64,000 nt of DNA, from contig DATFBY010000149.1 in NCBI GenBank assembly GCA_035253585.1, positions 10,171 to 74,170 on the forward strand, given 5' to 3'. Shown here piece after piece: positions 52,172 through 59,891 of the stretch. Origin of the DNA: DATFBY01 sp035253585. Lineage in GTDB: Bacteria; Gemmatimonadota; Gemmatimonadetes; Gemmatimonadales; Gemmatimonadaceae. The position numbers and the translations under genes were made by a program. The notes beneath the pieces were generated by a model, which ran no database searches, had not been told where the DNA came from, and worked only from the letters and a program-made list of their open reading frames with translations. Numbering within the stretch: position 1 is the first letter of the stretch; each line of letters begins with the position of its first letter.

Positions 52172-52755
52172 CAGTTCCCCACCGCCTTGCTCACCATCTC
52201 GGCGTGTTCAGTGTGCGCCACGAACGCCGGTCGGACACTCACCAGCAACGCCTTGAGCTCGGCGTTCGATGCGCTCGGGATCAACGCGCTGTCCACGGCG
52301 CCCAGCGCCGTCTTGTGATAGGCAACTTCATTGGCGATGTACGCCCGGTCGAACTCCGCGCCGCTCTTCTTCGCCAGCGCGGCGCGCGTGTCATCGGCGC
52401 CCTTGGTGAGGCCGGTGCTGGTCTCGTTCGGCACCGGCGTGAGCTTGAGCTTCGTTGCCAGCTCGACGGCCGCGTTGTTCACGCCGTTGTGATCGGTCAC
52501 CATCTGCTGCGCGAACTTTCGGATTTCGGGATTCTGCGACTTCTGAAGCGCGAGCTCCGCGTTCTTGATGTCGATGGTGTTCGCCGCGAGGACGATGGCC
52601 GCGATGTTCGCGTCCGTGAGCGCCGGTGACGCCGCCGCCCCATCCGCGGCGGTGCCGGCATCATACGCCGAGCTCATCTGCATCGAGCCGGCCGACGTGC
52701 AGGCGGTGAGGATGACACTGGCAAGGAGTGCGAGAGAAATGCGAGTCAGCGACAT
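52171..52755 (-). CDS. DUF4142-family lipoprotein
   Basis: 194 residues from ATG 52755 (GAGGAG six bases upstream). Lipobox LTAC after MSLTRISLALLASVI. The mature part is a ferritin-like helical DUF4142 domain (AANTIDIKNAELALQKSQNPEIRKFAQQMVTDH). Function unknown. It is cotranscribed with the cupredoxin gene and divergent from the sigma factor at 52881. Confidence 0.88.
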   Translation of the reverse strand: MSLTRISLALLASVILTACTSAGSMQMSSAYDAGTAADGAAASPALTDANIAAIVLAANTIDIKNAELALQKSQNPEIRKFAQQMVTDHNGVNNAAVELATKLKLTPVPNETSTGLTKGADDTRAALAKKSGAEFDRAYIANEVAYHKTALGAVDSALIPSASNAELKALLVSVRPAFVAHTEHAEMVSKAVGN

Positions 52756-52880
52756 GAGAAGCTCCTCGTTCTGATTGGGTGAATGAATTGCTTGGGTGTA
52801 TCTACGACGGCTCGCGGTAATCGGATCTCTCGTGGCGCGCTCCACTGGCGCCTCTATTTCGCCCCCCTACATTGGCCCGG

Positions 52881-53519
52881 ATGAATCCGTCTCCGTCTTC
52901 CAGCACGTATGGAACTGGAACGGGAACCGAGCGCGATACCACGCTCGTCCGTCGGATGGCGGACGGCGATGAGACTGCGCTGGGGGCTCTCTATGATCGG
53001 TGGATCACCTTGGTGCATTCGCTAGCGGTGCACCTTCTGCGCGATGCGCAGGAAGCGGAGGAGGTAGTCGAGGAAACGTTCTGGCAAGCGTGGCGTCAGG
53101 CGGCTCGCTACGACGCGTCGCGCGGCGCGGTCTCGACATGGCTCACGACGATCGCTCGAAGTCGGGCGCTCGATCGTCTTCGTGCGCGTCGACGTGTACG
53201 GGAAGAACCGTGGTCGCAGCTGGCGCCCGACGTCGAAACCGAGCGGATGCTGCCGGCAAGCGAGGGAGAAAAAGATCCGCTCGCCCGCGCCGAAGCAGCC
53301 GAGCGTCGAACGTTGGTGCGCTCCGCGCTCGACAGCCTGCCGCCGGAGCAGCGCGAAGTACTCGAGATGTCGTACTTCGGCGGTTTGAGTCAGAGCGAGA
53401 TCGCCGAGCGCACCGGGCTACCGCTGGGCACGGTGAAGACGCGAGCGCGGCTGGCGCTCGACAAGCTGCGTGACCGATTGGCCGTGCTCCACGAAGGCGC
53501 ACCTGGAGGAACGAAGTGA
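52881..53519 (+). CDS. SigK-like ECF RNA polymerase sigma factor
   Basis: 212 residues from ATG 52881. Region 2 is DGDETALGALYDRWITLVHSLA...AEEVVEETFWQAWRQAARYD, and region 4 is LPPEQREVLEMSYFGGLSQSEIAERTGLPLGTVKTR. An anti-sigma gene starts four bases inside its stop (GTGA overlap), the standard sigK-rskA layout. It should direct an envelope or redox stress regulon. A TTG three codons upstream is the alternative start. Confidence 0.92.
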   Translation: MNPSPSSSTYGTGTGTERDTTLVRRMADGDETALGALYDRWITLVHSLAVHLLRDAQEAEEVVEETFWQAWRQAARYDASRGAVSTWLTTIARSRALDRLRARRRVREEPWSQLAPDVETERMLPASEGEKDPLARAEAAERRTLVRSALDSLPPEQREVLEMSYFGGLSQSEIAERTGLPLGTVKTRARLALDKLRDRLAVLHEGAPGGTK

Positions 53520-54352
53520 GGCACGACGAAGCACGAGAGATGATGGCCGAGCTGGCGCTGGACGCGCTGTCCGCCGAAGAGCGGGAGCGTGTTCGGGCGC
53601 ACATCTCTTCGTGTACGGAGTGCCAGCGCGAGCTCGCGTCGCTCGAAGACGCCGTCGGTGCGCTGGCGTACGCCGCGCCCGTCGTCCCGCTTCATGCGTC
53701 ACGCTGCGACCCGATGCGCCAGCGACTGGTTGGTCGCGCCGCTGCCGAGCGCGAATCGAAGTCGGGCGCGGCTCCCGGTGGAGACGTGACTCCACTGCGA
53801 TCGATGCAGCGCACCGATGCGCGACCGAGTCGCGCGGCTCGCTGGATGGCTCTCGCCGCCTCGCTGCTCGTTGCGGCCGCCTTGGGCTCGTATGCGCTCA
53901 CTCAGCGAAACGAAGCCGACCGGTTGAACGCCGAGCTCCGCACGGCGGTCGGCGAGAGCAAGCAGCTCGAGGGCGAGGTGGACTCGCTCCGTCGCGCGGT
54001 AGCCAGCGTGCTCGGCCCCGCGGTGCAGGTCGTCGAGCTCTCGTCAGGCGGCGAGCGTCGACCGGGCGGGCGAATGTTCTGGGATCAGGCAACCGATACG
54101 TGGACCTTCGTGGCCCACGATCTCCCGGCATTGCGCGCCGGGCGAACCTATCAGCTGTGGCTGATCGACGCGACGCAGCAGCGTATCAGCGCCGGGACGT
54201 TCGCGCCGCAGCCTAACGGGCGCGCATTCGTGCAAGCGACCTATCGTCTGCCGCCGGATTCGCTGGCGATGATCGCGGTAACCGAGGAGCCGGAAGGCGG
54301 CGTACCGCAGCCGACCGGCGAGATCGTGATCGCCGGGAACGCCACTCGTTAG
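53516..54352 (+). CDS. RskA-like anti-sigma factor
   Basis: 278 residues. Zinc-binding anti-sigma domain with His29-x3-Cys33-x2-Cys36 in RAHISSCTECQREL, a transmembrane helix (about 110-132), a coiled coil (EADRLNAELRTAVGESKQLEGE) and a C-terminal RskA domain outside the membrane. Regulated intramembrane proteolysis would free the sigma factor at 52881. GTG start overlapping the sigma stop. Its TAG stop lies in a CGTTAGGC octamer. Confidence 0.92.
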   Translation: MRHDEAREMMAELALDALSAEERERVRAHISSCTECQRELASLEDAVGALAYAAPVVPLHASRCDPMRQRLVGRAAAERESKSGAAPGGDVTPLRSMQRTDARPSRAARWMALAASLLVAAALGSYALTQRNEADRLNAELRTAVGESKQLEGEVDSLRRAVASVLGPAVQVVELSSGGERRPGGRMFWDQATDTWTFVAHDLPALRAGRTYQLWLIDATQQRISAGTFAPQPNGRAFVQATYRLPPDSLAMIAVTEEPEGGVPQPTGEIVIAGNATR

Positions 54353-54372
54353 GCATCAGGCCGCCAGTCGCG

Positions 54373-55260
54373 TCAGCGCTCTAGTGAGCGCAACAGCCCA
54401 ACCATTCGGACGTCGTAGGGATCAGGCGAGGCATCGTCGTCCTCGGGCTCGTAGTTCTGTTGCGGAGTCTCGAGGATGAGCGGGATGTCGCGCGTCCGGC
54501 GGTCGCGCATGAGCCATCCGAACGGCTCCACACCGATCGCGCCCTCGCCGATGAGAACGTGGCGGTCCTTGTTCGAGCCGAGCGCCCCTTCGCTGTCGTT
54601 GAGGTGGAAGAACGACGGTGCTTCCCCGGTCGCTTTCTCGAAGTCTTCGAGCACCGCTTCGAGCTTGCTCTTCGACGCGGTGATGTCGTGTCCCGATACG
54701 AACAAGTGGCAAGTGTCCAGGCCGTACCCCGTGCGCTCGCGCAGAGAGTCGGGAACGTTGCGAAGGATGTCTCCGACTTCCTCCGCCGTGCGGCCCACGG
54801 TCGAGCCCGCCCCGGCGCTGTTCTCCACCAAGACGCGCGTCTTTCCCGGGATCGCGCGAAGCGCGGCGGTGAGCGCTTTCGCCACTCGCTTGGTCGCGCT
54901 CTTGCGGTCGCCATCACCTGCCGCGCCTGGATGGAAGCAGACCAGCCCGATGCCTAACGCGGTGGATCGCTCGAGCTCCTTGGTGAGACCGCCGCTCGAG
55001 CGTGCCCACTTCTCCTCGTCGGCGGTGGCGAGATTGAGCACATATGCCGCGTGCGCCATGACGTGCTCCGGCGCGATCCCGCTCGCGTCGAGTGCCTTCT
55101 TGAAGCGCATCACTCGCTCGGCCCGCACCGACGATTTGTCGCCATAGAATTTCGGCGGCGCGGTGAAGAGCTGCACGGCGCGCAGCTTGGTGGCGGCGGC
55201 TCGGAGGAGTGCCATGTGGATGCCGCCTTTGTCCACGGTGTGTGCGCCGAGTATTCGCAT
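54373..55260 (-). CDS. nfo: Deoxyribonuclease IV (AP endonuclease Nfo)
   Basis: 295 residues, TIM-barrel endonuclease IV family: RILGAHTVDKGGIHMALLRAA at the N-terminus, LVCFHPGAAGDGDRKSATKR and GYGLDTCHLFVSGHDI containing metal-binding histidines and glutamates. It cleaves at abasic sites in base-excision repair. It ends 20 bases from the rskA stop and follows the BNR-like lipoprotein gene, with seven bases between them. Confidence 0.92.
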   Translation of the reverse strand: MRILGAHTVDKGGIHMALLRAAATKLRAVQLFTAPPKFYGDKSSVRAERVMRFKKALDASGIAPEHVMAHAAYVLNLATADEEKWARSSGGLTKELERSTALGIGLVCFHPGAAGDGDRKSATKRVAKALTAALRAIPGKTRVLVENSAGAGSTVGRTAEEVGDILRNVPDSLRERTGYGLDTCHLFVSGHDITASKSKLEAVLEDFEKATGEAPSFFHLNDSEGALGSNKDRHVLIGEGAIGVEPFGWLMRDRRTRDIPLILETPQQNYEPEDDDASPDPYDVRMVGLLRSLER

Positions 55261-55267
55261 CGTCAGG

Positions 55268-56077
55268 TCACTCTCTCATTACGCCTACACGCGCCAGCCA
55301 GCCGTTTCGCTCCTTCCACGCGACCCCGAACCCCGGTCGCCGCGCTCCGACGCGGGGGGCAGATGCAGCACCGCTCCCCGAGGTGACGGTCAGTCGAGGC
55401 AAGAACGTGTGCCCTCCGTCGCGCGAGATCGCGAGGCCAATCGCTTGCTCCGCCGCATTCGGGTTCTCGTAGCCGACTACCACCAACTCTCCCTCGGCGG
55501 CGACATCGGCACGCGCCGGATCGTCGCCGTAGATCAAGCCGGCCTGTCCGTGCCACGTCGCACCGTCATCCATCGAGTGTGCATACCACACGCCGTCACC
55601 ATTCGGCGCGCGCATGTAGAAGACGACGTGCACGAATCGCGTCAGCGAATCGGCGGCTACGGCGGGAGGAAGTCGGTCACATCCCGTTCGGGCGCGATCG
55701 CTCGAATCGACCAGGATGGGTGCGTCCCACGTCGCGCCGGCATCAGGCGAGCGTGCGGTGAACAGCGCGGCACGCCCATCGGGTTGTGGCTGCCACCACA
55801 CGCGGTGCCACTGTGTGCCATCCATGCGCGCGTAGTTCAGCGACCCGGGGCAGGCGTTCGCGGGAGGCGGAGCGTCCGGTCGCGGCTCCGACTCGAAGCG
55901 GGGCAGAGAAAAGTCTTCGACGACGAGTCGCGACTCGGGCGGCGGAGCGGCACCGAGCTCGCGAGTCTCGCGCCAGTCGACCGGGCCCGGGTCGCAGGCA
56001 ACGAAGACCAGCGTCGATAGAAGAAGCAGCGCGCGCGTAACGGTGCGCAGCGGTGTCGAGGATCCGTGCATGTTCAT
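55268..56077 (-). CDS. Sialidase-like (BNR-repeat) lipoprotein
   Basis: 269 residues from ATG 56077 (or two codons later). Lipobox FVAC at the end of a signal peptide. Asp-box motifs SPDAGATWDAP, SMDDGATWHG and SRDGGHTFLP are BNR-type blades of a six-bladed propeller. Enzymatic activity is not certain because catalytic residues of true sialidases were not seen. Read together with nfo, leftward. Confidence 0.8.
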   Translation of the reverse strand: MNMHGSSTPLRTVTRALLLLSTLVFVACDPGPVDWRETRELGAAPPPESRLVVEDFSLPRFESEPRPDAPPPANACPGSLNYARMDGTQWHRVWWQPQPDGRAALFTARSPDAGATWDAPILVDSSDRARTGCDRLPPAVAADSLTRFVHVVFYMRAPNGDGVWYAHSMDDGATWHGQAGLIYGDDPARADVAAEGELVVVGYENPNAAEQAIGLAISRDGGHTFLPRLTVTSGSGAASAPRVGARRPGFGVAWKERNGWLARVGVMRE

Positions 56078-56190
56078 GACGCACAGCAGGATATCGCATG
56101 TGCATCGCGGAATGAAGCTCGCTTCACCATCGAGCGGGGCGACGGTAGATTTCGGCATTCGCAGTTGCACACTTCTTTGGGGAAGGTCGC

Positions 56191-57921
56191 ATGTCAGCTC
56201 CAGTTCTGAATCCACCGCACGCGCCGGGCTCGAAGTCCCGCGCGGGCGATCCCCGTACGATGGCACCCGACAGCCGGTCATCGTCCAGCGTCGCATCTGT
56301 TACCGGAGTGCGACGCGTGCCGCGTCCGGTGAACGAGCCGGTTCGCTCCTACGCTCCAGGGTCGCCGGAAAAGGCGGAGCTCAAAGCGCGTCTCGAGCAG
56401 ATGGCGGGCGAGCGCATCGAGATCCCCGTCGTCGTCGGTGGCAAGGAGATTCGCACAGGCGACATGGGACATACGGTGATGCCTCACGATCACCGGCACG
56501 TCCTCGCCGATTGGCACAAGGCCGGCTCCGAGCAGGTGCGCATGGCGATCGATGCTGCTCGTGACGCACAGCGGGAGTGGGCGAATTGGTCGTGGGAGGA
56601 TCGCGCCGCGATTTTCCTCAAGGCGTCGGAGCTTCTCTCGACGACGTGGCGAGCGACGCTGAACGCGGCAACGATGCTCGGTCAATCGAAGACCGTGTAT
56701 CAGGCGGAGATCGACGCCGCCTGCGAGCTGATCGACTTTCTGCGCTTCAATCCGTACTTCGCGCAGGAGCTGTACGAGCAGCAGCCACTGAGCGACAAGA
56801 CGATGTGGAACCAGATGGACTATCGTCCGCTGGAGGGATTCGTCTACGCCGTGACGCCGTTCAATTTCACAGCGATCGGCGGGAATCTCCCGACAGCGCC
56901 GGCACTCATGGGGAACGTCGTCCTCTGGAAGCCGGCCAGCACCGCGGTGCTGAGCAGCTACTACACGCTCAAGCTGCTCGAGGCCGCGGGCCTTCCACCG
57001 GGCGTGATCAACTTCGTACCAGGCGACGCCGGTCCGATCTCCGACGTTGCGCTCTCACATCCCGAGCTAGCCGGCGTGCACTTCACCGGGAGCACCGGCG
57101 TCTTCAACAGCATGTGGAAGACGATCGGCTCCAACATGTCGAGCTACCGCTCGTATCCGCGCATCGTGGGCGAGACGGGAGGGAAGGACTTCATCGTCGC
57201 GCATCCGTCAGCCGATGCGCAGGCGCTGGCGGTGGCGATCATCCGCGGCGCGTTCGAGTACCAGGGGCAAAAATGCTCGGCGGCCAGCCGCGTTTACGTT
57301 CCCGAGAGTCTTTGGAACGATGTGCGCGATCGCACGGCCGCAATGATCGAGGAGATACGCGTCGGCGACGTACGCGATTTCCGGAACTTCATGGGCGCGG
57401 TGATCGACAAGAAGGCGTTCGACAAGATCGGCAGCTACGTGGAAGACGCGCGCTCGAACGCGCGCATCATCGCCGGCGGGAAAGTCGACGAGAGCACCGG
57501 ATGGTTCATCCATCCCACGCTGGTCGAGACGCGCGATCCGGCGTACCGGCTGCTGTGCGAGGAGATTTTCGGACCGGTGCTGACGGCGACCGTGTATCCC
57601 GACGCGAAGTGGGAGGAGACGCTTCGCATCGTCGATCAGACTTCGCCGTATGCGCTCACGGGGGCTGTCTTTGCCAACGACCGGAGGGCGGTGAATCAAG
57701 CCCAGCTCATGCTCCGCAACTCGGCCGGGAATTTCTACATCAACGACAAGCCCACCGGCGCGGTGGTTGGCCAACAGCCCTTCGGCGGTGCCCGCGCTTC
57801 TGGCACCAATGACAAAGCGGGATCGCTACTGAACCTGGTGCGATGGGTTTCGGCCCGCTCCATCAAGGAGAACTTCTCGCCGCCCAGAGACTACAAGTAT
57901 CCGTTCATGGGCGAAGAGTAA
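56191..57921 (+). CDS. pruA: L-glutamate gamma-semialdehyde dehydrogenase (1-pyrroline-5-carboxylate dehydrogenase)
   Basis: 576 residues with the PutA/RocA-type aldehyde dehydrogenase core: VTPFNFTAIGGNL, VHFTGSTGVFNSMW, the catalytic region EYQGQKCSAASRVYVP with the active-site Cys, and EEIFGPVLTATVYPD. It oxidises glutamate semialdehyde to glutamate, the second step of proline catabolism; the proline dehydrogenase gene is not adjacent. The first 55 residues are Ser/Pro-rich and less conserved, so a later start is possible. Confidence 0.93.
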   Translation: MSAPVLNPPHAPGSKSRAGDPRTMAPDSRSSSSVASVTGVRRVPRPVNEPVRSYAPGSPEKAELKARLEQMAGERIEIPVVVGGKEIRTGDMGHTVMPHDHRHVLADWHKAGSEQVRMAIDAARDAQREWANWSWEDRAAIFLKASELLSTTWRATLNAATMLGQSKTVYQAEIDAACELIDFLRFNPYFAQELYEQQPLSDKTMWNQMDYRPLEGFVYAVTPFNFTAIGGNLPTAPALMGNVVLWKPASTAVLSSYYTLKLLEAAGLPPGVINFVPGDAGPISDVALSHPELAGVHFTGSTGVFNSMWKTIGSNMSSYRSYPRIVGETGGKDFIVAHPSADAQALAVAIIRGAFEYQGQKCSAASRVYVPESLWNDVRDRTAAMIEEIRVGDVRDFRNFMGAVIDKKAFDKIGSYVEDARSNARIIAGGKVDESTGWFIHPTLVETRDPAYRLLCEEIFGPVLTATVYPDAKWEETLRIVDQTSPYALTGAVFANDRRAVNQAQLMLRNSAGNFYINDKPTGAVVGQQPFGGARASGTNDKAGSLLNLVRWVSARSIKENFSPPRDYKYPFMGEE

Positions 57922-57931
57922 GGGCATCGAA

Positions 57932-59305
57932 TCACCGGACCGCCTTCCTCGCCGCACGCTGCACCGCAATCGCTCTCAAGTTCGGCGTCCAAATGGAAAC
58001 GCGGTTGCGGCCTCCTTCCTTCGCGGCGTACAGCGCTTCATCCGCGCGCGACAGGAGATCGTGCGCCACGTCCTCGTCGGGCACCTGGTCCGCCACGATG
58101 CCAATGCTCACCGTGATCGGCACGCGGCCGCTCACGCCGTGGAACGGGTGGTGCGAGATCGAATCGTGAATCCGCTTGCCCAGCTTGTACGCGCCGGCCG
58201 CGTTCGTGTCAGGCAGCAGCACCGCGAACTCGTCGCCGCCCAGACGCGACACCACGTCCGCGCCTCGAACAGCATCGCGCAGCAGCGCGCCCACTTCGCG
58301 AATGACGCCGTCGCCGGCCAGGTGGCCGAACGTATCGTTGATGCGCTTGAAGTAGTCGACGTCGAGCACGATCAGCGCCAGCTCCCGTCCGCTGCGCACC
58401 ACGCGGGCGATCTCGCGCGCCATCTGCTGCTCGAGACCGCGGCGGTTGAGACAACCGCTGAGCGGATCGGTCAGTACCATCGTCGCCAGCTGCGCGCGCA
58501 TCTGATTGTAGGCGCGCCCCGCCATCGTCACGCTGTCGTTCCGTCCATCGCGGGCAACGTCGTACGTCCCCGAGAAATCCCCTTCCTCGGCGCGCTCGAA
58601 CAGGTCGACGATCGTCGCCAGACGGTGGCGGAAGCTGCCGTACTGCGTGATGAAGTACGACGACACGACCACGAACACACCGAGCGACCAGAGCTCCTGG
58701 CCTAACGACAGACCTTCGCCGGCGCCGATCGCCCGCGCGACCATCAACACATACGCGACCGTCGTTGCCGCCAATGCTGCCCACGCCAACGCGCGACCAA
58801 AATGAAACTCGGTCAGCACGATCACCGCGCCCGCTAACAGCAGCGCGCGATCGTAGTAGTGCACGGGCACGACCATATAGGTGATGCTGAAGACGAGCAG
58901 CAGATCGAAGGAGATCGTCGCCACCACCACCCATACCGACGCCTCTTTGCGATTGCGCACGACGAACATCGTCCCGGAGATGCACACCACGTAGGCGAGC
59001 ACCGCCAGCAGGTTCGCGGCCGGTAGATCCTCGATCGTGCCGGCGGCCCGAGCGGCGACACCGATCGTCGCCAGCAAGAGCGCCAGCCCGAGACGATACA
59101 CTCCGTGCCGCCGGATCACGGACGCACGGGAGTGCGCCGAGCTGCGGCCCGTTTCAGGTTCGATTAGCGGTTGGACCGAGGGAGTCGGAGTGCCACGCGC
59201 CACTTCCGGTGACGGAAGCGGATGGCCCCCAACGATCGCGCCGTCAGAGCCCGAACGGGCCGGCGCGTCGTTCACCTTCGGCAACCGGACGATCTCCAAT
59301 GACAT
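57932..59305 (-). CDS. Membrane GGDEF-domain diguanylate cyclase
   Basis: 457 residues. Six membrane helices (about 70-215) precede a HAMP-like linker and a GGDEF domain with intact RLGGDEFAVLLP. An RGAD motif five residues before GGDEF matches the allosteric RxxD I-site, so product inhibition is expected. AGGAG lies six bases before the ATG. It should make c-di-GMP in response to an envelope signal. Confidence 0.92.
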   Translation of the reverse strand: MSLEIVRLPKVNDAPARSGSDGAIVGGHPLPSPEVARGTPTPSVQPLIEPETGRSSAHSRASVIRRHGVYRLGLALLLATIGVAARAAGTIEDLPAANLLAVLAYVVCISGTMFVVRNRKEASVWVVVATISFDLLLVFSITYMVVPVHYYDRALLLAGAVIVLTEFHFGRALAWAALAATTVAYVLMVARAIGAGEGLSLGQELWSLGVFVVVSSYFITQYGSFRHRLATIVDLFERAEEGDFSGTYDVARDGRNDSVTMAGRAYNQMRAQLATMVLTDPLSGCLNRRGLEQQMAREIARVVRSGRELALIVLDVDYFKRINDTFGHLAGDGVIREVGALLRDAVRGADVVSRLGGDEFAVLLPDTNAAGAYKLGKRIHDSISHHPFHGVSGRVPITVSIGIVADQVPDEDVAHDLLSRADEALYAAKEGGRNRVSIWTPNLRAIAVQRAARKAVR

Positions 59306-59891
59306 GGGAGACTCCTGGCTTTGCGGCCCCGCCTCGCGACGGGTGTGCTATTGTCGGGTGAAAATCGATTGTGTGCAGCTGGTGCAGCGCCAGCCTTATG
59401 AGCGACCGCCATGCCAGTACCCGGTGAATCGAATAACCACTTGCTCAAGAACGACTTCCAAGCGCGGGCTTCCATTTGGCGTTCCTGCCCCGATCACGCC
59501 TTTTGCCCGAACTTTCGAAAATTGCGGTGGCTGCATTCCGCGGCGTCCACATGCCTTGCGTGGTCCATTTTGTGCCAAACATCTGCTACCCGCGGCGCCC
59601 GCGTCGCAGCCCGTAAACGGCTCCCACTAGTAGTGACGATTCAAGCAGGTGCAGCATGCATTCAGAACCCCCGACCCCACCGGCCTCGCGCCACACTGCA
59701 CGAGACCGAACAGACGACGCGCGTACGCGCCGGGCGCCACACCCGACCCGCGAGATCGACTGCACCCCCACCGGGGCTCCCAAGCGCGCATCCGCCCATG
59801 CACCACGCGGACGCGCCGCGCGCAAGTCGAGCTCGTTAGGCAGGAGTGACGACAGGAGATCGCGCTAGCCGAGGAATCGATCGAGTTGGAC
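59306..59891. other. 586-base intergenic region, leaders of the GGDEF and cphA genes
   Basis: No convincing gene was found: the longer open frames have no ribosome binding site, an Arg/Pro-rich composition or no recognisable content. The left part (about 59306-59420) holds the ribosome binding site and probably the promoter of the GGDEF gene. The right 300 bases are C-rich and carry a CGTTAGGC octamer at 59834-59841 close to cphA. A long cphA leader or a small RNA is possible but nothing is recognised. Confidence 0.6.

Noticed and set aside
59411..59868. Small open frames in the cphA leader
   Set aside because: Composition is Arg/Pro/His-rich, no good ribosome binding site and no recognisable domain.
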